This document shows positions 34,463 through 47,382 of a stretch of DNA of 64,000 nt, one piece after another. The position numbers and the translations under genes were made by a program. Source of the DNA: Ricinus communis (Eukaryota > Streptophyta > Magnoliopsida > Malpighiales > Euphorbiaceae); assembly GCF_019578655.1 (NCBI RefSeq), contig NC_063258.1, forward strand, positions 2,666,001 to 2,730,000, written 5' to 3'. The notes beneath the pieces are model-generated. The model worked only from the letters and a program-made list of their open reading frames with translations, had not been told where the DNA came from and searched no databases. Each line of letters begins with the position of its first letter. The first letter of the stretch is position 1.

Positions 34463-35769
34463 TTAGTTTGGTAATGGTGTATTATTATATTTTGGCATAG
34501 GGTTTCTTATGGTACTAGGCTGGTCTAGGTTGGTTAATTTTTTGGCATCGATAAGGTCTTGAATTTCATGTTTCAACCAAATGCAGTTGTCTATGTAGTG
34601 GTCGGGTGGTTGGTGGAACTTACAGTAGGTGTTGGGTTTATAGCCGAGTGCATTTGGATTTGATGGGTTCTTAGAAGTGGTTGGTTGGAGCATGTCATTC
34701 TGTATTAACCTCTCAAAGATCTTTGAGAGAGATTGTCTGAAGTTGGAGAACTTCCTCGATTGTGGGATAACACTCACATCTAGAGTTCTACTCCCTCCAG
34801 CCTAATAGTTTGGCCTTCTGCCAATTCGCACAGTCTTCCTTTTGTCATTTTTTATTTCTCAACCTGAAGCTCATCATCATATAGGTCCATGAAAGTCTTC
34901 GGGTTCATCATCTAACCCTTTCGACCCAACTAGGAAGAACATTTCGGACTACCATACGGACTTGGTCCTTTTTCAGAAGGCTTGTTATTCATTAACCCAG
35001 CCTTATTGTCCACCTAGTTAAGAAGTCAGAGAATGACTCATTCAGCTTCTACTTAGTATACTCAAGATCTTTAATCGAGACTTCCAATTGAGTATTATAT
35101 TCAAATTGTTTAACAAACAAATTACATAGACCGTGCCATTCAGCTTTGGCAGATTTCTCTAGACCATGATACTAGTTCACAACAAGTCCTTCTAGTGACA
35201 GCACCAATAGCTTGACAATTTGGGTCCTACTCAGCTGTGTAGTCCCCATGATGGTCACATATTGATTTAAATGAACCTTCGGATCACCAGTCCTGTTGAA
35301 CTTGTTCATCTTAAGCATTCTGAACTTTGTAGGCAGCTTGTCCTTACTAGTCAACACTAACTCCTCGAAATCATAGGTCAGGTTCAACCCTTTGATTTCC
35401 AGCATGCCTTGCGTCTTGTCAAGCCTAGCACATAAGCCACTTACAACTTTATTAGTGGCAAGGATTGTTTCCCTTTTGGCTTGGTCCAACACATATCCGT
35501 CAAAATCTAAAAATTTTAGGGCACTCTTCTTCTAGCAGGGTCTTCGACATTAGCATCGGCAACAGCAGCACTCTCAGTTACAACTGCAACCGGGTCAATA
35601 GTAGTAGGGGGATTAACCGATGCAACTGGAGTAATAGATGGGGCTTGATTTGCAGCCATTCCGGCTAAAAGCTGTTGGAGTTCTTCTCGAATTACATCCT
35701 TCTAGATTCATTGATGATGGCATTCTTGAGGATCTCTACATCTTGCTTGTTAGCTCTTTGGTTGGCCAT
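34463..35769 (-). pseudogene. Tat element A gag (broken)
   Basis: An ATG at 35769 opens M-A-N-Q-R-A-N-K-Q-D-V-E, followed by stops. The capsid part is open at 35492-35172 (LPTKFRMLKMNKFNRTGDPK, the usual P-x-K-F-x-M-x2-F-x-K-Y/F-x-G-T/D motif). The C-terminal part 34777-34463 has Y-C-K-F-H-Q-P-P-D-H-Y-I-D-N-C, a CX2HX6-type zinc-like motif used by Tat gags in place of a classic knuckle, then an L-K-H-E-I-Q-D-L-I tail. Gaps between the pieces are frameshifted. Confidence 0.8.
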
Positions 35770-36617
35770 TTTTTATATGGCTTTGGTGGTAGCTTGGCTC
35801 CTTGGTCTTTCAAGAAGCTCTAATACTGTTCAAATCCTTGGAGAAATGGGTTCCCATTCTAGCTTTCACCTACCTTGCCTCTTTCAACCCAAATGAGAAT
35901 CTATATGGCTAAAGAAAAGGGGTTACTATGATACATGCAATGCATGATGCACGTGATATGAATAAAGACAAAAGAAAAAAGAGGTTAGCACACACATTAA
36001 TATACAAATCATCCTTCCAACCTTATTACTCCTGCATACGGTTCATGGTAGGCCTTTTCTTCCCTAAAATTTTGGAACTAGGCTTCCTATCAATAGGGGA
36101 TAATAGGCCTGATGCACATGCCATAAGCTCTTAAAGTAGATTTTAAAAAAAATAAGGCAATGTTTCCCAATATAAGTATAAAGCTTGTATATTTTGGGCC
36201 TGGAGCCTAATTCCACATGTCTTTGGGCTAATGGCTTCCAATACTTGGGCTTAAGTACTTATAAGGAGTAATGCTTTAAATAGCAAGCAACAAGAATTCC
36301 TAAGGGAGATTGCTACTGTCATTACTGTGAGTTGGGTCTTGGGTAAGGATAAAAGGCTTCAAATAAAAAGCGCTCTTATTTGGCTCGTCTCCCTATTCAA
36401 GGGTCCATACAATAAAGAAAATTCACTCATTGCTTGTGATTGATGGTTAGCTAGTATCACAATTTTAAAGTTCGAATGGCACCAAAGAACCACTTACCAA
36501 CGCCATCGGGGCTATAGGACCAAAGTGCATAATGTGTGATAATAGTGTAGTGATGCAAGAACCACCAATTAAATAAGAAAACTAAAGACAAACATAAACT
36601 AGAATAAGCTTCTCTTA
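35770..36617 (-). other. 5' untranslated region of Tat element A
   Basis: The region between the PBS and the gag ATG. There are no motifs beyond A/G-rich words; the plus open frame 35928-36134 is probably fortuitous. Confidence 0.5.
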
Positions 36618-36635
36618 TTTCCAGTGGAGTTGCCA
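36618..36635 (-). other. Primer-binding site of Tat element A
   Basis: The minus strand reads TGGCAACTCCACTGGAAA, close to the TGGCGACTCCACTGGGGA (tRNA-Arg type) sites reported for Ogre and other Tat-lineage elements. The LTR end in CA is one or two bases before it. Confidence 0.72.
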
Positions 36636-36636
36636 C

Positions 36637-38700
36637 TGTGGACGATGGTTTCGGGCGTGCATCTAAATGTTTTTAGTGACTACGACACTACAAGGCTTTT
36701 TAACCCAATTGGGTACACGTTAACTAGTCATAGAGACTAGCGTGGAAATGGGAGTCGCCACTCAGGTAATCAGGACACTTCTTCTAATAAGTTACATTTT
36801 TCGTTTCTATAAGAAAACTTATATTACAAATCCAGAGATAGATCTGGAAGCCAACTTCATTATTTGTGTATATCTATCTTTAATTTTAGTATTTAACGGG
36901 CTATTTTCTATAAATGCAACATAATATTTCTACATACTGAGCACTTACAGCATATGGGTCCATCTAAGTCTAGCCTTTTTTATTTAAGCCCAGCCTAATA
37001 TTTAAAGTTATTAACCTAATTTACTAGTCAATTAGGAATAAGGCCTACCTAGTCTAGCCCAATTACACGTATGCTTTAATGACCAAGCCTGTTAAGCCTA
37101 ATTGACTACTTTTTATGAAGATGCCTAATTCAATGGCTCTAAATCTAATATGGCCTAATTTTAACCTAACTAAGCATGGTGAAGCCTACTAAATCTATAT
37201 GGATTTTAAGTTCAAGCCTAGTTACCATCTTAATTAAGTTAATACTACAGCTTTAAGGCCTAAGTCTATGTGGTCTATTTCAGTTAATCAATCATTTTAC
37301 ACTTATTTTAATCATACAATAAACAAAAATAAAGTGCATAAAATAAATCTAGCTATTGCAACCTGCCTACAATTAAAAAGGAAAAGGAAAAACACCTAAA
37401 ACTAAGTAGAAAATGCAAATAACTTAACAAATACATAAAAGAATTCACCAATGGCTGAAATTTAGAGTTTTGGAGTGCAGAGCCGATCAGCTATAGGTGA
37501 AGAGCTAAATAGACTTTGCAGTAAGCCGATCAGCTCTAGGGCTTTGGTAGGCGATTTTTAACAGTTCTTCCCTTGATTCGATGCCCTGAAGCCAATCACA
37601 AATGCATAGAAAACATGAAATCAATTAAAACGTGTAAAATCAATTAGAAAACATAAAAAGAACATAAATCAACTAAGAAAACCTTAAACAGAACATGTAA
37701 ACTCTAAAGTACCTGAACTAGTAGTAAACAAAAAACGACTAAATATCATATTCTAATCATGCAATTTCTAACTATCAAATCATTAAAGAATTATGGATCT
37801 AATCTAACATCCTAATCATGTTACTAATAATTAAAGGAAATAAAAAAAAAATTAAAACCCCACATGTTCCTATTATCATATTCAATTATCAAAAAGCTCT
37901 TATTATAATATTCAAATCCCAGTAATATTATAACATGCAATCATCCATAAAGACCATTCCAATAATATAAAAAATAAATCAATAAACCTAATCATGTTCC
38001 TAGAAAAGCATAAAAAGAGTCAGGTTTGAAAAATGATATGGATGATGATGATGTTAGGGGACCCTCAAATTATCATTATAGTCAGTTGTTCTGCGAGTCT
38101 CAAGAGACGATGATGCAATTAAATCAAAGACCGGTTGAGAATCTAGTGCTACTTGGGATATGAAAAAAGCTTTTGTCATTCTCTTAAAAACTTCTTGATT
38201 TTTTGGTTCTTTCTTAGTGTCTCAACTCTCTGTAAATGTATCGACTGCTAATTCTTTGTCCCTCCCCTAAACCTAAGAGTTCAGCATCTATTTATAGGGC
38301 TAGGGTTTGGAAAATCCTAGGAATAGACCGATATATTTTAAGTTTTTTAGAGATTATCTTTAATAAAATTAAATAACTCCCGTATTTATCAAAAAAAATC
38401 CTTCTAGAAATTCATTTCGGACATTAAAAATGCCAAAAGATGACGTTGGCTCAAGAAGACCACAAATCGGCACTGTGTAAGGCCGATCCGCACAAAGCCA
38501 ATTCAACTCTATGATGAGTCGGCTGGCTCAATTAGCTCTAAAGAGCAAAAAGTTTGAAAAATATTTACAATTTAGTTCCTGAACTTAGGAAAATCATCAT
38601 TTTGATTCTCAAATTTTATTTTACCAATTAAATCCAATTTGATTTCAGAAAGGTAATTTTGATTATATTAATCTCAACCAAGATTTCAAATTCGGCCGTC
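36637..38700 (-). repeat. 5' LTR of Tat element A (outer boundary approximate)
   Basis: The inner edge is set by the PBS at 36635. A TATA box, CTATAAATAG on the minus strand (about 38293-38302), with a pyrimidine-rich downstream stretch, fits the U3/R boundary. The words GGGAGTCGCCACT at about 36750 and GCCGATC-type words near 37480-37540 and 38460-38500 recur within it. The outer end is not fixed because no partner LTR was found. Confidence 0.45.
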
Positions 38701-39539
38701 CTCTGTCTTTCCAAACCTTGAAAAGGTAGTAACTTTCATTATAGGATTTTCCGTAATTCTCTTAATATTTAGATTCAAATAATGGATATTGATAATACTA
38801 TAATGTAAGTTTCCTTTTATTTATATAAAGAAACCTTAAAATCCATTAATTTATATAAATACCAAATAAAAAGGAAAGAGAAATATTCATAAATTTACAA
38901 ACTCATAGAAACTTAGATTTCACCCTATTAACTTTTAGATTCTAAATATCTTATTCCAAATAAGGCCAAAGAGTTTAGAGATGTTCTTAAAACAAAAAAT
39001 TCTCTCCGATGGATTGTTATGCATCTCTTAAACATATATAAACTAATATAAAATTCTCATAGTAGTTACATCTATAGTTAAAAGTTTTCTAATACTAAAA
39101 CTATTTTTATTAATAAATAATTAATAAACTAAATCAATTAAAAAAATATTATATCAACTAATTTTAGTAAAATAATACATGCAATACTTTAGTAAATCTT
39201 CCTTCAACATTTTCATAAACATTATGATATAGAGGGTACATCTACTAAAAGAGATAGATTTTTAAATTAATTAGACGAAGAAATTCTTAAATAAATTCTT
39301 AAATAAATTCAGTCTGTTATAAATAAATCAATTTTATAGTAGATATGATATTATTTAATAATTTTATATTTATATTAATTAACTTTTAGTTATAAATAAT
39401 TAGCAATTATAAATTAAAAATTATTATAAAATCACGTTATTTAATAAATAATATTATATATTAATATTTGATTTTTTATAAATAATGTGATTGATTAAAT
39501 TCATTTAGAATTTATTTTACCTATAAATAAATAAATAAA
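38701..39539. other. AT-rich non-coding stretch
   Basis: No coding sequence or defined repeat can be seen; it may include remaining LTR sequence of Tat element A. Confidence 0.4.
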
Positions 39540-40255
39540 TATATATATATATAATTTTTTAGACTTAAAATTTTTTGATATGTATACTTAATTTTTGACA
39601 CATAAGATTTTTCTTTGACATGCATACTTACTTTTGATATATGGGATTCAAACTTATGCGTAATTTTATAATTTTTTTGATTAATTTATTGATTTATAAG
39701 TTACATTTCAAATTAAACACTAACTCTAATAATAAGAAATAACATATTATTTGTATTTTAATATCATATTAACTAATAAATAGTTTCCTAATAAGATATG
39801 ATACTACACTATAAAAAAACAACAGTTTAGAGACCACCAGATGTGGTCTTTAAGTGGTCGCTAAAGCCAAATAGCAACCACTTAGAGACCACATCTGGTG
39901 GTCACTAAAACCTTTGTCGCTAACGAAAATAGTGATCCAAAATCAGAGTGGTCTCTAAAATTAGCTACCACATAAAGTGGTCGCTAATCAGGTACCCCGA
40001 AAAGTGGTCTCTATCTGGTCTCCTGTTAATGCACTAATGGGAAGACCATTAGGAGACCAATTTAGCTTCCACTTAGCGACCACATGCGGTGGTAGCTATA
40101 TAGAGATAATTTCTATATGGTCTCTAAAGTGGTAGCTTTTTTAAAGACCACGTAGTGTTGGTCGCTAACCTGCTGATCTCTAACTTTAGGTACCAAATAA
40201 TTATAGTTTCTAAGTGGTCTCTATTTAGCTACCACATCAGAGACCACTAAGTGAA

Positions 40256-41090
40256 ATGACCATTGAAATGAGAGCTAAATTTGACAAATATTGGAGTTCT
40301 TTAGATAAAATGAATGTTATATTATTTGTGGTTGTTGTTTTGGATCCTAGGTGCAAATTAAAGTACTTGAAAGGTAAGTATACTATTCAATATGGTGAAG
40401 ATGAGGCAAAAAATTTAGAAAAATAGGGTGAAAACAGCTTTAAAGTTGATGGTGGATGAATACAAGATAATTGAGGATTAATTATATTTGGGTGAGGTTG
40501 TAGGGAACTCAGAGAAATCTGCATATGAGTGGGTGTGGGTCAAGTGATGTGAAAATAAAAGAAGAGATTGATGAGTTCTTTCTAGAGGAAGAAGCGCAGC
40601 AGAATTTGTTTAAGAAATCTGAGTTAGATAGGTACTTCGAAGAATTTGCAGAAAAATTCACCATTGATTTCGATATCTTAGTATAGTGGAAGGTGAATTC
40701 AGTAAGGTATCCTATCTTGTCCAAAGTTGCACGTGATGTATTGGCTATCCAAGCTTCAACAGTAGCCTCTGAATTTGAATTAGTACTGGAGGACGAACTA
40801 TATATTAATATAGAATTTCTTTACTTCCTACAACAGCGAAGGTCTTCATTTGTTATCAAGATTAGCTTAGAAGTTCAAATAAATCTATCCAACTAGAAGA
40901 ATCACTAAAGGAGATTGAAAGCATAGAGTCAGGTAACATTTCTTTACTTCTTACATATATTTATTTATTGTTGATGCTGTTAAATTTTATTGATGTAATT
41001 TTTTACTTTTATTCCAGAAATTATTCAAAATCCTAAGATTGGTGAATCCCTTATGCCAAGATTAAATGTGGAGTGCTAATTTTAAGAGAA
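40256..41090 (+). pseudogene. hAT transposase C-terminal fragment inside the CACTA element
   Basis: From ATG 40256 the plus strand reads R-A-K-F-D-K-Y-W, V-V-L-D-P-R-C-K-L-K-Y (hAT RNase H-fold end). After stops, E-L-D-R-Y-F and then W-K-V-N-S-V-R-Y-P-I-L-S (40690-40720) and A-R-D-V-L-A-I-Q-A-S-T-V-A-S-E (40729-40775) follow, the C-terminal hAT dimerisation motif. One stop precedes W-K-V-N. An intron-like GTAAC...TTCCAG lies at about 40933-41016. The N-terminal zinc finger and catalytic start are absent. TIR-type sequence of a hAT is seen only as a CGGTACGAATCC-type stretch near 41690. Confidence 0.85.
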
Positions 41091-41639
41091 GGTAATAACA
41101 TTTTTTTGCTAATTTTGTGTATAGTGTATATAGTATGTTAATTTAATTTTGGTTAAAATTAAGTTATAAAAAAACTATGGTTCATTTTATTAGTTGATTT
41201 GCTTTTCTTTTTTCTTACAGTTGTTGGGGTGAGTACTCATGTTGTTGATGTTCTACTCATGTTGTTGATGTTCTTCTCTTGTGGAGCTGATGTTCTTTTT
41301 TGGATTTAGAGTTGTTATATTACTGTTCTAAATTGCAGTTTGTATTCTTTAGAGCTCTTATAATGTTTTGGACTTGTATGTTAGTGCTATATAAAGTTTG
41401 TAAATTTATTTATTTTAATGATTGTCATCTGCAAAAAAATTTTATACGAACAGTAACATATATTTTAATGGTTTGTATTTGAACGTTGAATGAATTATTA
41501 TATTTGCAAGTGACTGAATTGCAAAACAGGTTGTTCAAAAATGTGATTGCAATTCTAATTCATATTTTTATGCTACTTTCTTTAGATTGGTAATCATATT
41601 TTCCCTAAATGTATTTGATTAAGGTTGTATTTTATAAAT

Positions 41640-41830
41640 TTTTTAGAACCGAAAATAGCACTAAACCGAACTGTCTTTAACCGTAAAAATTGGTACAATA
41701 CGGTACGAATCCTTTTATGTTTGGTATGGTACTGGTACCTTCAATTTTAAAAGAATCGATGTTTGGAATGGTACTGTTGATTTATAGATAACCAAATTGG
41801 ACTGATCCGTGCTCAGCCCTACTAGAGCCT
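41640..41830. repeat. hAT-associated low-complexity CGGTAC repeat near the CACTA centre
   Basis: GGTACGGT-like and AACCGAAC words followed by a GATCCGTGCTCAGCCCTACTAG tail, a pattern that often lies next to plant hAT elements. It adjoins the captured hAT fragment and supports transfer of more than coding sequence. Confidence 0.4.
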
Positions 41831-43915
41831 GCCTTTTTTTTACAAAAGCAGCGACATGTGGTCGCTAAAATAGTCTCCACAATAAATAAATGACCTTAGC
41901 GCCTGCATTTTGTTTACAAAAACAGCCACCACATAAAGTGGTCACTAAAATGGTCTCAAAAATAAATAAAACAACCTTAGTTCCTGTGTTTTATTTAAAA
42001 AATAGAGACCACCTAAAGTGGTCGCTAAAATAATTGTTATATTAGATTAAAACGATCCCAACTCTTGCATTTCATTTAAAACAACATAATATAATTAATT
42101 AAAAATGTAATTATAAAATATATGTATAAATATTCCATATAAATACTTATAAAATTGAAATAATAGAAATAAAACATTAATAAACACAATAAATAAATAT
42201 AATCGATAAATAAATAATATATTAACAAAATAAATAATATAACAAAAAATAAATACAATATAATTAATATTCTAATTAATATAATAATATGATCATAATT
42301 AATTTAATTATTTTTATTAAATTATATTATTTACTAAATTATTATTATTAAATTATTATTTTATTTTTATTATCAATTTAATTAATCTATACGGTGGATA
42401 AAGACTTAGCGACCAGACGCTATGGTCTCCAACTTAGATACCACAATAGTGATTTCTAAAATGGTCGTTATTTTTCCCTTTACTGCTTAGCATCTATATT
42501 AGAGACCATACTTCATGGTCTCTAACTTAGCGACTATGAATGTGGTTTCTAAAGTGATCGCTATTGTCCTTGCTTGTTTTCTGGCGGGAAGTTAGAGACC
42601 ATTTTACTTCCACATCTAGTTGTCGCTAGCTACATGGTCGCTATGTGATTGCAAATTTAGAAAAAATAAAATTGATCTCCACGTGGAAACAAAGTGGTTA
42701 CTATATGGTAGCTAAAAAAGTGGTCTCTAAATTGCTGTTTTTTCATAGTGCTAATTCTATTCTAAGAAATAACATCTTAATTATATGTTAATATTGTATT
42801 AACTAATAAATTAATTATATAATTAAAAAATAATTCTAATTCGAGAAAATAACATCTTTAATTAAATTTTTAATATTTATTCAATAATAGGTTAATTTTT
42901 TAAATTATATAATAAATTCTTAATTCTTAAAAATAGTAATAGAATTATATTGATATATTAATTCATATAATATTTAGATTAATTAATAAATAATTTTTTA
43001 TATCAATGTATTAATAGAATTTTAAAATCTAAAAGAATTAAAAATATATAAAAATAATTAATTTATTAGTATTTTTTTATAAATTAATGTTAAAAGTTAA
43101 AAACTTATTAAATTTTATTTTATTAATTTTATTTTATGATTAAAATAATAATAATAATTCAAAATGATAATATATCTACTGTATACTTGAGGAGAGACTG
43201 GAGCACCAATGTATAAGTAGTGTGACAAATGTCGCACAAATATCAGGAGTCAAGTAAAGGAAAGCAGTATTGGAAGTCTTTGAGAAACATTTTCCTCGTG
43301 GCCTTTAAATTATTTAATATTTAATATTAATTTATAATATTTAAAAAAATAATAAACTAATTATTTTAAAATATTTTTAATTTTTTAAGATTTTATTAAT
43401 AATACAAAAATTATTTTAAAAATATTTATTTATAAATTTTAATATTAGTATAAATTAATACTATCAATATAAATGATATTATTATTTTTTAATATTAAAA
43501 ATTATTATATAATTAAAAATTAATCTATTAGTGAATATAATATTTAAAAATATTATCTTTTATAATTAGAATCATTATCTGATTAGAAAATTAATTTATT
43601 AGTTAATATAATATTAAAATATAATTAATATATTATTTTTAAAATAATTATTATCCAATTAAACTAATCATTATCTAATTAGAAAACTAGTTTATTATTA
43701 ATATGTTATTTTTTAGAATTAGAATGAGTGTTTAATTAGAAATGTAACTTATTAATCAATAAATTAATAGAAAAAATTTTAAAATTACACATAAATTTGA
43801 ATCACATATATCAAAATAAATACACGTATCAAAATAAAAATTTTATATATTAAAAATTAAACACACATATTAACAATATTCTAAATCTCAATATATATAT
43901 ATATATATATATATC

Positions 43916-46900
43916 ATACTATGTGTGTTTAATAAAACTTATATTATCAATAAAATAAGAGATACTAATTATATAATTCACGGGATGATACATTTTTAAA
44001 AAAATTAAGATGAAAGATAATATAAAATAGTATGATATATATATATATATAATTATTTTGACACATATTTTTAATTTAATATATAAAGTATTTTTTTTTA
44101 ATATGCATATTTATTTTAATAAGAAATTGATATATAATTTTATAAATTCTTGCACTACCTTTTTACTTTAAATTATTATATTAATCTAAAGTTCTATTTT
44201 ATTAAATAACAATGCATAAAAAGTCATTGAAAGTATATAAAATTTTATAGTTATAAAAGTCAATGACTTGTTAAATACTAACTCACTTTTATAGATATTT
44301 ATAAAAATTGTAAATAAATACCTCTTGATGTTTATAGATTTTTTTTTAAAATCTTTAAAAGTCAATATTGAATACCTCATAATTTATACAGAGTCTTTTA
44401 AAGTTATTATTGGATACATTCTAATTTTTTAAATTCTATCAAAGTCTTTAAAAAGTTTAATTAAATACACCTTTCAAGTATCCATTTTGAATTATCATTG
44501 TTGAAATTAAAAAAAAAAAAAAAAACATTTTTGTCACTACTATCTCATAGGGGCTTTGATAGCCGTATTATATTTGACATTTTTAGTATGCATTTGGTTT
44601 AATTTACATTTATTAGAGTTATAACCATTAAATTTTAAACTTTTAATCTTAAGTACTAAAACCCATTACGTGCTACTTATTAAATAAGTAAAAAATGAGA
44701 AAGAATGGAAAGAATTCATAATTTGATAACTCTAACAAATAAAAAATATATATATTTTATTCACCTATGATACCAGAATACACCTACAGATGTAAAATAC
44801 ATTACATGAAGGATTCATTGTATTTATATTTGAAAAAATTGTAAACACAATTGACTTTAAAGTGAAGGGAGGCGGGAAAAGACCGTCTTCAAAGTCATTG
44901 GAAAACATTTTCCGCGTGGCCTCACAAGGTGTAGACTGGTGGGCCCAAAAAAATCTGTTTCTTTACTTTCTCTCTCAACATTTCCTGTGTTTAATCGAAT
45001 GCTGCTACTGCTTTTGTCGCTTTTAACTAATGGAAGATATTAAACATTTCATTTTAGAGATAAAGTATAAAAAAGCACAATATTTACTGTTTTAGTATAT
45101 AATTTTTTAGATAAAAAAATATATAATTAAGAATTTAATAAGAAACAGTATATTATTAAAAATATCTATTAATAAGAATTAATTATTTTTATTTTTATTT
45201 TAATCAGTTGTTATTATCATATTCTTTTATATTTGATAATATAATTTTAAAATTTAATAACTTAAAACGTTATTGTTTAGTTGTTAAAATAATTTTTATT
45301 GAATTAATAATTTCTTAAACTGCAATTTATAATCAAACAATAAAATTAAAAATTATTAAATTTTAAATTATTTTATCAAATATAATCAATATAGTAATGA
45401 TAACCGATCGGAATAGATATAATTCAAATCAAGATTTTTAATAATAAATTTTTTTATCACAATTTGTAATTGTATATTTTTTTATTTAAAAAATTACATA
45501 TTACAAGTTATAAGACAGTAAAAATCATGTGATATTCTTTTATATTTTATTTTTTATATTTATTTTAATTCTTATAAATTTGATTTAATATAAATATATT
45601 TATAAAATTATTTTTTAATTTTAAAATACTGAGAAATAATTTAGTAAAAACTAATATAAATAAGAATAGGTTTGTGTATGATTATTTTTAGCCGATTCCT
45701 CCTTTCATTTGCATAACCTCATCACCTCCAATTTTTGTGATGTAAATACGATGACGTATCCAATCAAAGGTTTGCTTACGTCTCATACTCTTAACAATGG
45801 CACAAAAAAATCCTTCCTCTTTTTTTGAACCCTACAAGTAAGTGGTGTGCTTATTCCTTTCCCATTTGTGACAATTGACTTTTAAAATTATTATCAATTG
45901 AAAGTGAAAGCAAAAAGAACCAAGGAGAGAGATGGTTCCGAACGGAAGTAGGAGGAAGGAAATTGCATATAGTGATTTTTATAATGCATTATCTTGTTTG
46001 TGGATTCTCAAATGATATCATCCCATTTGTTAAAAATTGGTCGAAATTAATAAAATTTAGATATATTTTACAAATGTAAAGGCTGATGCATGAAAAGAAA
46101 AAAGTAATTGCCATTTACCTTTTACTTTTTAATTTAACATATTAATTACCTCTTATGTCATTTTTATTATATTAAATTCTTTTCATATTTTTATGACTAC
46201 TATCTTTTCATATCCAAATTTAATTTGATGAAAAGAATTAATAAATAATATTATAGTTTGATTTTTTAACTTTAGCTAAAAGTTAAGATTATTTAAAATT
46301 AATTTTTATTATATTAAAATAATTTTTTAATTTTTTCGCATACTTATCTGTTGTCTAACAAAATAAAAAGAAATCATACACTAAACTAAATGATATAATA
46401 TTTAAATTTTTAAAATTAAATTATGCTAAAAGTAAAAGATGATAATTTATTTTTCTAATACTACAATTAAGCTAGTGTTAAACTAACTTCTCATTAAAAT
46501 TAATAATTCCATTTTATCATAATAAAAAAAATTTATTTTGTATACATTTTATATTTGATAAAAGTTCAAGTAATAAATTATAATTTTATTTATTAAATTA
46601 GTCTTTTAATTGCATTGACTTTGAACGTAAAATATAATAATTATTTATTAAAATTTTATAAAATTTAATATAACAAACAATATAGAGAGTAATTCATATA
46701 TTAAAGTAAAAATCAGAAATTAAATATTAATTACCCCTAAAAAAAATTGTCCCATCAACTGGCACATGATTTTTGTCTATTTTTTTTAAAAGAATAATCC
46801 ATATTTAGTTCTCTGTACTTTTAATATTTATTTTTCAGATTAAATTCTTACACTTTCATTCGGTGACATTAGATTTTTATATTTTTATTTTCATAAAGTT

Positions 46901-47382
46901 TAAATCCTTTTCCAATTGAATGTATGTGCACCATTAATTCAATGTGCAGAATATGCTATGTGGTCTCCGCTCAAATCTTTATATCTTAATTTTTAACCAG
47001 TTAAGTCCTTAAATTTTTAAATTTTTATAAATAAACACACTATAATTAGTTAAAACTAATTTAAAATGTAGTTCAATCATTTAAAAATTTGACTAAATTA
47101 TGTAGTTTACTTAAAAATAAAAAAATTAAAGTTTCTTTCTAAGTTATATTTATAAAAATTTATTTTATAAGAAATATTCAAATTCCATGACATATATATG
47201 AATTATTACATATATATGAAAAATTATAAGAATTTATTATATAATAAATATTTAAGATTTTTTTATCACTTGTTAAAATTTAGAATATTTTTATATTTAA
47301 CTCTTTATAAATAGCTTATGTCTTCCTTTTTATAGTCCATCTCTTAATTTTATTAATTAAAACACTATGTCTTAATAAAAAT
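43916..47382. other. AT-rich non-coding stretch
   Basis: About 3.5 kb with no convincing coding sequence. It includes a (TA)n run at 44035-44051, an A run at 44510-44525, and a block at 44858-44930 (CATTTTCCGCGTGGCCT) that resembles 43270-43305 (CATTTTCCTCGTGGCCT). No element boundaries could be fixed. Confidence 0.5.

Larger units (their letters stand above)
29380..38700 (-). mobile_element. Tat-lineage Ty3/gypsy retrotransposon A (minus strand, decayed)
   Basis: Reading down from 38.7 kb: LTR with TATA box, PBS, 5' untranslated region, gag, protease, G-patch, RT, RNase H, a second RNase H and integrase. The dual RNase H and tRNA-Arg-like PBS place it in the Tat/Ogre/Retand lineage. The plus-strand DUF7745-like gene (and possibly the PMD gene) lie beyond its integrase in the position of antisense ORFs of this lineage. 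I could not identify its 3' LTR. All genes are broken. Confidence 0.8.
39807..42750. mobile_element. Non-autonomous CACTA element, 2944 bp, with exact 3-bp TSD
   Basis: The ends are CACTATAAAAAAACAACAG and, reversed, CACTATGAAAAAACAGCAA. The flanks read CTA on both sides (39804-39806 and 42751-42753), the CACTA-type 3-bp duplication. Both sub-terminal zones are full of GTGGTC/GACCAC words, often as AGAGACCAC...GTGGTC inverted pairs (for example 39830-39900, 42410-42720). The centre carries a hAT transposase fragment with an intron-like segment. No CACTA transposase is present. Confidence 0.92.
39540..43915. mobile_element. Long inverted-repeat (TIR) element hosting a CACTA insertion
   Basis: The left arm (39540-39806, continuing after the CACTA at 42751-43140) and the right arm (about 43320-43880, reversed) share GATTCAAAC/GATTCAAAT, TTATTGAT-TATAAGTTACATTTC and TTAATATTATATTAACTAAT words in the same order. 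Both outer ends adjoin (TA)n runs (39540-39552 and 43893-43913). A GC-richer core of about 160 bp sits between the arms (43150-43310). The arms resemble 15317-15850. Elements with such ends that insert in TA microsatellites are known among plant Mutator-like families; this placement is tentative. Confidence 0.5.

Noticed and set aside
35465..35896. Overlapping plus frames opposite Tat A gag
   Set aside because: Shadows of the minus-strand gag; no recognised domain.
42076..42258. 60-codon Tyr/Phe/Leu-rich minus frame
   Set aside because: Arises from AT-rich repeats inside a CACTA element.
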